From Tetradesmus obliquus (taxonomy: Eukaryota > Chlorophyta > Chlorophyceae > Sphaeropleales > Scenedesmaceae), in assembly GCA_030272155.1 (NCBI GenBank), contig CP126196.1, positions 5,642,501 through 5,706,500 on the forward strand: DNA of 64,000 bases, written 5' to 3'. This document shows positions 40,534 to 50,731 of the stretch, in pieces; position 1 is the first letter of the stretch; every line of letters starts with the position of its first letter. Both the position numbers and the translations under genes were made by a program. Under the pieces are notes generated by a model, which was not told where the DNA came from, ran no database searches, and saw only the letters and a program-made list of their open reading frames with translations.

Positions 40534-41942
40534 CTACGAGCTCTTCATACTCACTGTCACTGTCAGGAACGATATCAATGTCATCTGAACTGTCGAACAC
40601 CCCGAGAGGCTCTCATCCTCCAGCCAAGCTGCCGCTCCGTCATACTTAAGTGCTTTCTCATACACTTTGTAATCGTCATCACTCTTTGTAGGCGTGTCGT
40701 CATCTGTATGCACCCCCGTGTTCTCCAGCTGTGCTATCAGCTGCGCTTGCTGCCTTGCTTGCTGCCGCTGCTGAACATCTTCCTCCCGTTCAAAGCTAAC
40801 AGGGAAAGGCTGAGCCTGTGCTGGCAGACTCAGCACCCTGATCCCAAGGCTCTCAAAGCTCTGTCATCTGCCACGGCTGCGTTAACTGCTGACTGGTCCT
40901 CAGCTGCCCGGAGCTGGCCCAGCTGCTCGTGCACCTCAGAGATTCTACTATATAGATCCGCAACCTGCTGCCTGGCTGCGTCCCGCTCCAAGCATAATGC
41001 CGCTGCCTGCTACTCCAGCTCATGTTGCAAGGCTGTTCGCTGCTGGTCATACTCACCCTGCAGCGTTTGCATGCGGGCAATGCATGCATCCACTGCCTCC
41101 TGCTGTGCTGCCCGCTTCCGCTGAGCCTGTGTCAGCTGTGAAGCCGCACGCCGCCAAGCTTTGCCCCGAGGCGGCCTGCCTGTATGCTGTTGTGGCTGCT
41201 GCTGTGGCTGATGTTGTACTGGCTGCTGCTGCACGGGTTGCTGCTGCTGCTGCTGCTGCTGTTGCTGTTGCTGTTACTGCTACGGCTGCGGCACCTGGTG
41301 TAGCTGCTTTTATTCACCGCCACGTATCTGCTGCTGCTGCTGCTGCTGCTGCTCATTTGCGGCTATTTGCTGCTGCAACTGACGCACCTGCTGCTGTTCC
41401 AGACCTGCTCGTCGCTGTTTGCTAAGGGCTAGCAGCATGTCTGCCATCTGCGGTTTGACGAATGCACGCGTCATCTGTCGCATGGTCTCAAGCGCCGCGC
41501 GCTGGTTGCGACGCCACACCCCAGCAGCTACTTGACCAGCTGCCTGTACTGCTGCGTCCGCTGCTGCATCTGCTGCAGCTGCTTCAGCAGCTCGTATAGC
41601 AGCTGCCATCTAAATGACATCCAGCTGTGGCTGTGGGGCTGCTGCGGGCTTGCTGACGAGGCTGCTCCCTGGGAATGGCCGCTGTTCTTGCACAAAGTAG
41701 CAGCCTTGCGTTGAGCCTCCTAGTGTGTCTGTTATGTAGCTTTGCGCTGGTGGGGCACTATGGTTGCCGACTGCAATCACCTTGCTGAGCTGCACTGAGA
41801 TCTTCACCATGCCCGGCACCCCAGGCCATTGCAGCAGGCATGGGATGCGCACCAGCTCCTCGTTGTAAGTCCTCCACTGGAGCGTCGGGCAGACGCTCCG
41901 CGTATGCTGCAGCAGGCATGCAGGCACAACATGGCTCAGCAT
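40534..41942 (-). pseudogene. Coiled-coil protein locus with broken or unresolved frames
   Basis: Continuous protein-like sequence on the minus strand, in order: WRTYNEELVRIPCLLQWPGV (about 41880), an Ala-rich helix with MTRAFVKPQMADMLLALSKQ (about 41450), a basic segment GRPPRGKAWRRAASQLTQAQ (about 41180), a long coiled coil RKRAAQQEAVDACIARMQTL through RDAARQQVADLYSRISEVHE, then PVSFEREEDVQQRQQARQQA and an acidic tail DSSDDIDIVPDSDSEYEELV ending at TGA near 40534. The frame changes more than once and contains TAG codons, so it is either a gene with introns I could not place or a decayed copy. The basic region before the coiled coil recalls a bZIP but lacks the conserved Asn/Arg spacing. Not recognised. 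Confidence 0.5.
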
Positions 41943-41973
41943 TGCTTGAAGGTGCGCAGCTGTGCATGACCAG

Positions 41974-42015
41974 CGTCATTCGGGATCCTGGCTTTGTCTA
42001 GAATTCGTCATTTCA
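41974..42015 (+). repeat. Dispersed ~43-base repeat, copy 2
   Basis: Second occurrence of the GGGATCCTGGCTTTGTCTAG core with flanking similarity to 5364-5406. Confidence 0.5.
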
Positions 42016-42019
42016 CAAC

Positions 42020-42486
42020 ACTCGTCAGCTGGGCTGGCATGTAGGCAAAGCATTTATTTGGCAGCACCCATACCTCTAAGCATTGCTGAATCATGAGACC
42101 CCCGGCCATAAGTCTCTTGATGCTCCAAGTGGGGTGACATGCAGGCGCAACAGGCAGAAAGCACACCATCACGCGATGGACATACGTGTGGGCACAGAGA
42201 AGTGTGCAGGGCAGCGGGGTTGTTGGCTTGCCCTGGACGGGCAGCCGCGACACCGTGTCGCAGTGGATTGAGTGCAGTGCACACAGCCTTCATGTTGCCT
42301 TGGTAGACAGCAGAGAAGAGCCCATCTGGATGTACTGCTTCAGGGCTTGGGAAATGTGCCAAAACTCTTAAATCAAGAATGAGAATGCAAGTTTAGTAGT
42401 TTAGTAGTTTGTGCAGTTTGAGTTTGAAAGCAGTGCACGAGAGTGTCAGCTGCTGCAGTACTTGTTCCTTTGACGACAATTGTTGG

Positions 42487-42521
<35 letters not shown>

Positions 42522-45500
42522 CTGCTGCTGCTTTTGCCGAAACGATGGTGCTGTGCAGCTGTTGCAATAGTATGAACGCGGTTCCTGCCAGCGTCCGCTG
42601 CAGATCGTGCGAGTTATCATGATCGAGGGGCTGTTGAACAGGCCACACACCGTGCTGCTGGTGCTGTTGCTGGTTCAAGCTTGCTGCCACTGCTGGTTCT
42701 GTATTGCATAGGAAACTCTTTCACACCGCATCGATGGTAATTCAAAATATATGCTGTTGTCGGGTGTGAAAGCGTGCGGTAAGAGGTTGTGCCACCTTCA
42801 GCATACGCCCAGGGTGCAAGCGTCCATTGGGCACAATGTGGGGCAAGCGCCTCATTTGGTGAATAACTTCTGCCTGCAAGAATCCCATATACATGCCCGA
42901 TGCGCGATCCGACAAGGTCAACGTTTTAGTATGCTTTTATCATTACCATCAGCGTCGCTGAAGCACCGCAAGAGTGCCTAGAAGAAAGTCTGCAGATTTT
43001 CCGGCCCGGAATTATGGAGAATCCACCTGAGTCGAAACTTGCAATCATTTGCCCTGCAGTGGCTTGTGCCCCGCTAACATTTGATGTGCATTGCTCGATC
43101 AACACTGGCACTCAAGTCTTTTAAGTTTCTTCGTGTTTGCCGTGCTGATTGATTGACAAAGCCCAGAGATTTGCGCGCCTGCACCGGGCCAGGATTTTGC
43201 GCAATGGCTCACTTGAATTGAAGTGTCCAGTTTCAAAATGAGCAGGTTTGCACGAGTGGAACGTCTACCATTGACCAGCTTACTTTGTTTGTCATGTTGC
43301 TTCCAGCTTGGCAGCTGACTACCCATCAGAGGGGGTGGCATGTCAAGTTTGAGATCGAAACCTCAGGCTTGGGCGCTGCTGTGAGATGTCATCTCAGATG
43401 TCATGAATGACCGCTCATGCCCTGAGTGACGCGTGGAAGTTTCACCCGTCGTGAAGGCGAGTCACCAATAAGTTTGCTTCAGAAAACTCAGCAGCAAAGC
43501 TGATCAGTGCAGGCTGCTACATGGTGCAAGAATTTGCATCGGAGCTTCATTGAGCACCAGTGCTGCACACACGTACACCACGGCTGCTCTGCGCAGTCAA
43601 ATAGTGGTTCAATTGAGCAAGTGCCGCGTCATGCAGCTGCTCCTGCAGACAACAGCTACAATGCATATCCGGGCATCATCTGCTGCTGAACTACTCCACA
43701 ACAACCCTAACCATAAACCAGCAAACACTGAAAGCAAGCTTGGCCTTTCCGTGGCCATGATCAGGGTGTTGCCAAGTTATCACAGCAGGCCACCTAAAGC
43801 TGACTCCTGAAAAATGACAATTGCAGACACCTTTGATGCAGCATGCCTCCTTCAAGCGTCAGAGCACGCCCAAGAGCAAGGCTGACCCGAAGTTTGCGAC
43901 TGCATGGTGCAGATACCCCATGCTCTCCTTGATGCGCTAGAAAGAAACAGCTGCGCATATCCGATCCAATACTCATATGCCTCAACTTACTCATTTACAC
44001 ACGTGCTCAATTACGTATGTTGTGTCATTAGGCAAATCAAGCCATGATGTGTTGGTGCAGTGGTCGTCGTGCATTGTAGAAGTTCACATTGTGAATGTGC
44101 CATCACTCATTGCTGGTGCCACAGGACGAGGCTGGCCATTCATTATACACATGGTGATGCAGCGACAAATGCTTTTGTTCATTGCCGCTCCCATGTAAAA
44201 ACGGCAGCTGCATCGAAGCACACCCTTCTTCTAGCACTGAACATCACCACCATTGACTGTAGCAGAATCCAGACTCAATCTAATAGAGCTCAAAGCATGG
44301 AAGGCAGCAGAAACATGTTTCACTTTGCACCAGAACAACACCTGCTCCTGAATGTATGTAGGACCTCAAGCAGCACACCATTGACCATATGCTCCGGTTG
44401 CTCTGCCAATCCATACAGCACAATCATCATGCCAGCGACACCCAAGACAGGTGGGCAACACACATGCGTGCTTTCTTTGACAAACATGAACACCGAAAAG
44501 CTACTACGCTGCGTTGTGCTGAAGGAGGGGAAGCCGCCACAGCAAATGGTCACAGTCTTTCCAGTACTGTCGACGGGAACGGGTCACAGCAAACCGTGAG
44601 TGATCACGACTAGCGCACATGACCCAGCACGCCTGCCATGCCACACAGTACAGGCTCAGGCTGCACATCTCATCTCAACAGACGTGCATGCTACATTGGC
44701 TATCAGCAGCCTAGTCAAGCACACAACACATCACTGTCACAGCAGGTGACACCTAAGCGTTTAACATGCATGTCCGCCCGCTGAAGAGCCGTTCTGTGTG
44801 TACAGAGGAGCTGCATAAGGTTATGCATGTTACTGCAAAATACGTGTTGGCAGCAGCATCATGTTCACAGCCTGCAGTCCCAATAGGTCCAAGAAGCACG
44901 CAACAAGTGACCTGCGTAGCACCAGCAGCAGCTCATGGTGTACAGGCATGCAAAACACACACACTGCAAGCAATAAAACCTGGTCGTGACGCAGCTGCAT
45001 CATGGCATATAGAAATCCAGCTGCTGCAGGTCGCCACAAATCATCAGATGTAGCGCTGCACAAGCCACGCCATCAAGAATCACGTTGTCGCGCCACATGT
45101 CGTGGCAGACTCTGAAACTACAGCGTGCTCCTGGCTGATCCATAGCATGTTGCAGTGTACACTGGCAGCAAAGCATGGCACGGCATAGCCTCATAGCAGC
45201 ATCTTGCATGTATGTAATGTAACAATACACAGCATAGCTTAGTGTCACTGAGCATAACACAATGATATCACTTGCGTTGTACAACTGCATATGCAGCCAC
45301 TAGAGACAGTGCATAAGCAGACTAACCTGGAACTGCAGCAGAACATGCGGGCCATGTAGAGAGACGCTGCACTCGTAGCATCCAAATCAACCGCTACACA
45401 ACAGCAAATGAAATCCATAACAACCAGGCGTATCACCTGTGTTATGACAACCTATATAACTTCACACACAAGGACGAAGCTTTTTCGGGCCGAGCATCAG

Positions 45501-45840
45501 CTGCAAGGTTTAGGCGCTTCATGCACCAGAGGATGATAGTGATTGCAATCTAATTTTTAATAAACATGCAGTACTGTGGATGAGGGCCGACCAAATTCAC
45601 CCACTCATATGCCTTTGATTGAACTAGCCAACCTTCAACATTGTGCATACTACTGGCCGTGTATAGTAGAATCATGTACTGGTGCCTTTCACGCAGCAAC
45701 TGCTGCACATCATCGTTGCTTCTGCTGCCAGTTCCACGCCGCCTCTGCGGGCAGGTGAACACACATATGTTCGCCTCCGTCTGCATGCTTTGCAGCGTCA
45801 CAGCCCGTGGCGTAGCACCTGTGTGATTGGCACTCATTGT
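42020..45840. other. 3.8 kb without a recognisable gene
   Basis: Short ORFs only. A (CTG)n run lies at 42489-42522. The minus-strand frame at 44553-44320 (TICCGGFPSFSTTQRSSFSV) is protein-like in composition but not recognised. This may include the 3' UTR of the AP2 gene. Confidence 0.5.
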
Positions 45841-45846
45841 GCTGTT

Positions 45847-47343
45847 TCAAGCAGTCAGACAACTGTTGGTATGGAGCCTAAGCACACTCCTCAGTTCAGC
45901 CACCTGTTGCTGCAGCTCCTGAATCATCACTAGCTGCTGCTGCATTTGACGCTGGTAGCTAGCCCTGGCGGCTGCTGCCATCTGACACTGCTGTGCTACC
46001 TTCTGCTGCTGCTGCTCATGCATCTGCAAAAGCATTGAGAGCTGCTGGAACAGGGACTGCCGCAGTGGCACAGGCAGTGTGTCTGCTGGCACACTAGCAG
46101 CTGTGCTCGTACTGCTGTTGAAAGGTGGCAATTGCACGTCTGCTGCTGTCGCTGCTGCCACTTCCACACTGCCGCTGCTGTTGACATCCGTGGGGCTCAA
46201 ATGCAGGGATGCAGCTGCATGTGGCATCAAGTTCTGGTCAGCCCAATTTTGCAGAGCGCTCCGACCAGCAGTGGCTACCTGCAGGTGCGGGGTTTGCAAG
46301 TAGGCGGACTCCTGTCCTGGCCTGGGTGCAAGACCGTGCACCACGCCAAAGGTAGGCGGCTGTTGGACAAGCATGGACATCTGCTTGGTGCCTGCACTGT
46401 TGCTGGCAGGCCAGTCTTGCAGGACCTGCTGACAGTCCAGTCCAGAGGGATGTGTGAGCAAAGATGAGCCAACATCAGGCATCTCCGCTGCTGTTACGCT
46501 CGGCCCGGGCCCTGCTGCTGCTGCTCCTGCTGCAGCTGCTGCTGCTGCTGGGGGCGTCACTGTAGGAGAGCCGCAATGCATCACTTGCCACAGCCCTGAG
46601 CTCATGACCATGCTTTGTTGGTGTGGCAAGGCAGCCGTGTAATGCGTCAGATTGTCACTTGAGCCAGCTGCAGCCGCGGCCAGCCTGCTGGAGGGGCTGC
46701 CAGCAGCACTGCCTGTCAGGCCTTTCCCTGACATTACAGCACTGCCAAGGCTGTCATTCAGCGCTGCGTTTGCCTTGGCCAGCAGGGCGTGGTGACCCTT
46801 TTGACCCGTAGGCTTTGACACCCCTGCAAGCTGCAGGTTTGTGCTGGAGCTGCGCGGGCGAGACTGGCTGATTGACTGGCCGCGTATCACAGCACATGCT
46901 GCCGGCCTTGGCCCTGCACTGCACCGGCGCAGCGGAATGGATACTGATGCAGCTGCAGCCGCTGCTCCATTCAAAGGTCCACTGGCGTCACTAACCAACT
47001 GCGGCAGCAGCATTTGATGCTGCTGACACAGCGGCTGCTGCAGCCCTGGCTGCCCGGCAGTATCCAGGCTGTGCCAGTCTGGCACTGCATGCTCTGTCCC
47101 CGTCAGCGACAGCCAGTCGTACAGCCCCTGCTCCACCTCCTCTAGTCCAGGCAAACCTGCCGTGGATGCGGCAAGCTCCAGGCCGCTGGGCTGCAGCGGC
47201 AGTTGCAGAGAGGCACTGCCACCAACGGCCATGTCGGCAGGCTCTATAGCTCGATCATGCTGCGTGCCGCTACTGGCGTTCATCAGCTCCGGCCAGCTCA
47301 ACAGCCTGGCGTGCAGGGCGCTTGAGGCATAACTCACGCCGTC

Positions 47344-47376
<33 letters not shown>

Positions 47377-48690
47377 CGCTGCGTCTCCTGCTTGTGGTGT
47401 TGGCGGTGCTGCTGATGCCTTTTCAGTCTGCAGCGCTTTTACCACATGTGGGTCCGGCACTGCAGCAGGGGGCGGAGCTGGCGCTGACGGCAGAGGTGGT
47501 GCCTCTTGCGCTGCTGCCGCTTGCTCAGCTGCGAAGGTCCCTGCCTCTGCAGCGGCCTCCTCTGCCTCTGCTGCTGCATCAGGGTTATCTTGCAGAAACT
47601 GCTGTAATTTTGACTCCACTGCTGGGTTGTTCAGCGGGTGTGTTCCTGGCCAGTAGTTGGTCTTCTTGCGGCCAGGAGCCAGCCTAATCACAGCCTGTGG
47701 AAAAGAGGCAAGTGTAAGTTGCTCAGCTGGGACAATCTTGTGCAGAATAGCTTGTACTGGCATGCAGACTAATAAGTAGCACACTTCTCAAACTTTGCAC
47801 TTGCCGTCTGACTTGCACTTCCGGCTTACTTGGCTGCACAATTATGTGTCCACAGTTCATTGCAAACAGTAAGTCTGCACAAGAAGAACCTCGACCTGTT
47901 GTTAATGTTGTTTCATACCGTCATCAGCTGGCAGGTAGGCAACCTTTTGGTATGCCGGAGCGCAACACACAAGCAAAGCACGGCTCAATGAGTCTGACTG
48001 GGGTCAACACTCTGATCCACTCTGATCCACTCAAGCGCCGTACTGTACCATACATATTTAAAATAACTGCCTGCTGTCATGCCTGCACTTGGCATTGTGT
48101 CAGGCGGCGTTTCCCACTGTACTCAAACCACACCACATATGCCTACCTGGTCGTATGCAAGGCGAGCCGCATGCGCATCTGTGAACCTGTGAGGGTCAGC
48201 AGGAGGAAGACACAGCAAGAGAGGGTTTTGGCAGCAACACAGATGCACCAATAAGCCAATGCCCTTCTTGATGCTGTTTCCAACACCAAGCGTCTACACT
48301 GCTGCAGTTCAGCACTAACACAGCCATCAAGTCTTATCTGGATCTTCTGGCTGTGAAGCCTCAATGCAAAGGTTCGCATATCTGGACCGGTGTAAGTTTC
48401 ATATCCAGCTGATGCAACAAATCTGAGAGGTCCTCGCCACATGCGCCGACTGTGAGCCTAGCACATTTGCCGAAACAAGGGACGCGGGCCCGTGCACGGT
48501 GCACTAGAGGCTGGGCAAGCGGTCTACAAGCAAACGCGCACCTTCCTAAATTCACTATCTTCGAGTGCCATCGGTAGCGGACTTTGAAGCGCTTGTTTCC
48601 TCTGGAGTTGTCTAGCGTCACGCCGATGCCACACTGGTCCTTGAGTTTCGTCTGCCATGGTTGCAGATCAAGGCTGTTTTCTGCCTCCAT
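45847..48690 (-). CDS. AP2-domain transcription factor, three exons
   Basis: Exons 48690..48542 (ATG start, donor GTGCGC), 48186..48147 (acceptor CTCACAG, donor GTAGGC) and 47694..45847 (acceptor TTCCACAG, TGA stop) join in phase to about 678 residues. The AP2/ERF DNA-binding domain spans roughly residues 18-75 and is split by both introns: CGIGVTLDNSRGNKRFKVRY (strands 1-2), IVNLGRFTDAHAARLAYDQ (strand 3 and helix; NLGRF and AARLAYD are the family signature) and AVIRLAPGRKKTNYWPG (domain end, like xxKTNFP). The usual YRG element is replaced by CGI. The rest is Ala/Ser/Gln/Pro-rich, typical of an activation region, with a Gln-rich coiled coil at the C-terminus (QRQMQQQLVMIQELQQQVAE). AP2 proteins bind GC-rich DNA motifs in the nucleus. 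Upstream is AT-rich sequence, likely the promoter. Confidence 0.5.
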
Positions 48691-48699
48691 ATAGCTAGT

Positions 48700-50700
48700 A
48701 CGTATGCCTGGATAATATAATGATAAAAAATGTTAAGCGCAGCCTGAAATGGAGAACCATCATCCGCACGCTGTGCAACATTGCTTCAAGGCAGAGTTGC
48801 CGCCCTGACTAAATACTACTTGCAATCCGCGAAAGTGAAGTGACAAGGAGCGACCCGGAGAAACTTTAGCTGTACATGTGGTGGGCAAGCTGATGTTTGG
48901 TATCGGTGAAAATGTTACGTTGTCAGCTCCAATCCGCCGCTCCTACATTGCACCTATACACCTGGCTGAAGCTCCGGAACTAGAAGTGCGGCTTGCATCC
49001 GGCCACTGATACTTCAATCATGGTGAAGAGGGAACAGAAATCTCAAGCAGCTCTGAAGACTTGCATCTTGTCAAGCGTCGCATTTCACGTGCTGTCAGCT
49101 GAATATTTGCATAAAGATGAAACACTACAGCGACAGATACACCTGCAACGACTTCGATACTAGAACTGGGTGCAGCCGTCCCTCAATCACGTACTGGGTT
49201 CGCGCAAAAAGTCAAAAAATCAAAATATGATTGCGAGACTCCGTATTCGGAGACAAGACGCAAATTGCGAACCAACAATAGAGTTGAATAAGCTGCCGTG
49301 GAAGGAGGAATCCATGTGTTTTAATGGGGCGATTGCTAAAACAACCTGAACACACGCGAATTTAAGCAAATTAAAGAAACAAAGAATAATTGTTCAAGTC
49401 TGAGCACCCGCGAACCTATTGCGCGACTACGGCTGCCTTATATAGGATGAGAGCTCCCTGTTCCTTGACCACAGTTTTGTATGTTGAAGTTCAAGTTTAA
49501 TTGCTTAAGCCTTCAGTTTAGCTGTTCTGTTGAGATCACAAATCAAAGGGAATGTGGCTCCTGGAGCTTTGGTCAGCGCCGATCATCGTGCGAACAAACC
49601 GAAATTAATGTTTGGTCAATGAATTGTAATTCTAGTAAAACCTTATGTAACCATACGTAATGTTCGCACTGTTGGGCTTTGCAGGGCGGTAGTCACAAGC
49701 CTTGTGAAGGGTCAGGTACAGCTGGGTATGCTTGGTTGATGTTGATGTTTGAATGTCAACCTCCATCAGATGTCAACATGGGTGTTGCTACAGCGCTGCA
49801 AGGATGGAGCTACGCATTGAATAGGAACAGAGTGGAGTTAACATTGTTGTTGTTGTTGTTGTTGTTGCTTTTGCAAAATTAGGGAGTCTCGACTCCGTAC
49901 AGTGGGGTAGGGTACGAACCTAGCATCCCAGATATGAGACAAAGCCACATAGCACACAAACAGAAAGCCATGCTGGCACAGCAACCTGCTGCTTGTGGTA
50001 GGTACAGCAAGGCACAGCTGCTGAACCTGCTGCCTTGGTTTGCTTGCATGTCAGCTGTCCTGCAGGCACCTCACCTGCTTGCAGCGCCCGCTCCAAACTG
50101 CTAGTTTTTTCCAGCTCCGGAATTCAGCGTGATCACACAAGATGAATGTCTGCAGGAGAGTGTGTGGACTGGCAGCACTCAACCAACTGTGCTCAACCAC
50201 CCTAGCTGCACACGCGCAGCAGCTGCCTGTAATGCTGAAACGTTGATCGGTGATAAGCAACAAGATTAGCAGCAGCAGCGCAGCGCACAACGTACAGGGC
50301 CAGACAGCAGACCGCAACAACAGCGGCAGGGCACTTGGCACACCACAACTGCAGAGCCTGATCAGCCAGCAAGTGCTGCCCAGAAGTAGAACCGGTTACA
50401 TAAATACATATGTGCAGGCAGCAGCGCCCTATAGCAGCAGAAATTAGCAGATAACAGACCCGCGAAAATTCAAAGAGTCGGGGCGTAACAGGTGGTTTGC
50501 AGGCACTTTACTCAAGTTACACAGCACCATACATAGTGGCTCAAATTGATTTGGATTCGTTGTTAAAAATTGCATTTAATGAGTATGCTACCTTTGCGCT
50601 ACTTTTGTACCAGTGCCTAGTGAAGGCTGGTCAAACTCCAGGTTGCTGCAAACATTTGGTTGACCTGACATGTTATTTCTGTTTGCACTGCTAGCAGAAG
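48700..50700. other. AT-richer 2 kb intergenic stretch
   Basis: Lower GC than the neighbours and no coding frame. Probably the AP2 gene's promoter and the left flank of the transposase element. Contains a small hairpin (gactccgtattcggagac, about 49229) and a (TTG)n microsatellite at about 49842-49868. Confidence 0.5.
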
Positions 50701-50731
50701 CACAGCTAACTCCTGCATATGTTTTGAATCC

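Noticed and set aside
41010-41234. bZIP domain
   Set aside because: A basic stretch before a coiled coil is present, but the invariant Asn-x7-Arg spacing is missing.
48400-48462. Possible extra AP2 exon (LTVGACGEDLSDLLHQL)
   Set aside because: It is in phase with exon 1, but inserting it breaks the AP2 strand-3/helix junction; skipping it gives a perfect NLGRF..AARLAYD domain.
49220-49910. Element bounded by GACTCCGTA motifs
   Set aside because: The shared motif is only nine bases and partly palindromic; no target duplication.
49884-49925. Second tRNA-like B-box (GGTACGAACCT)
   Set aside because: No matching acceptor or D arm at the right distance.
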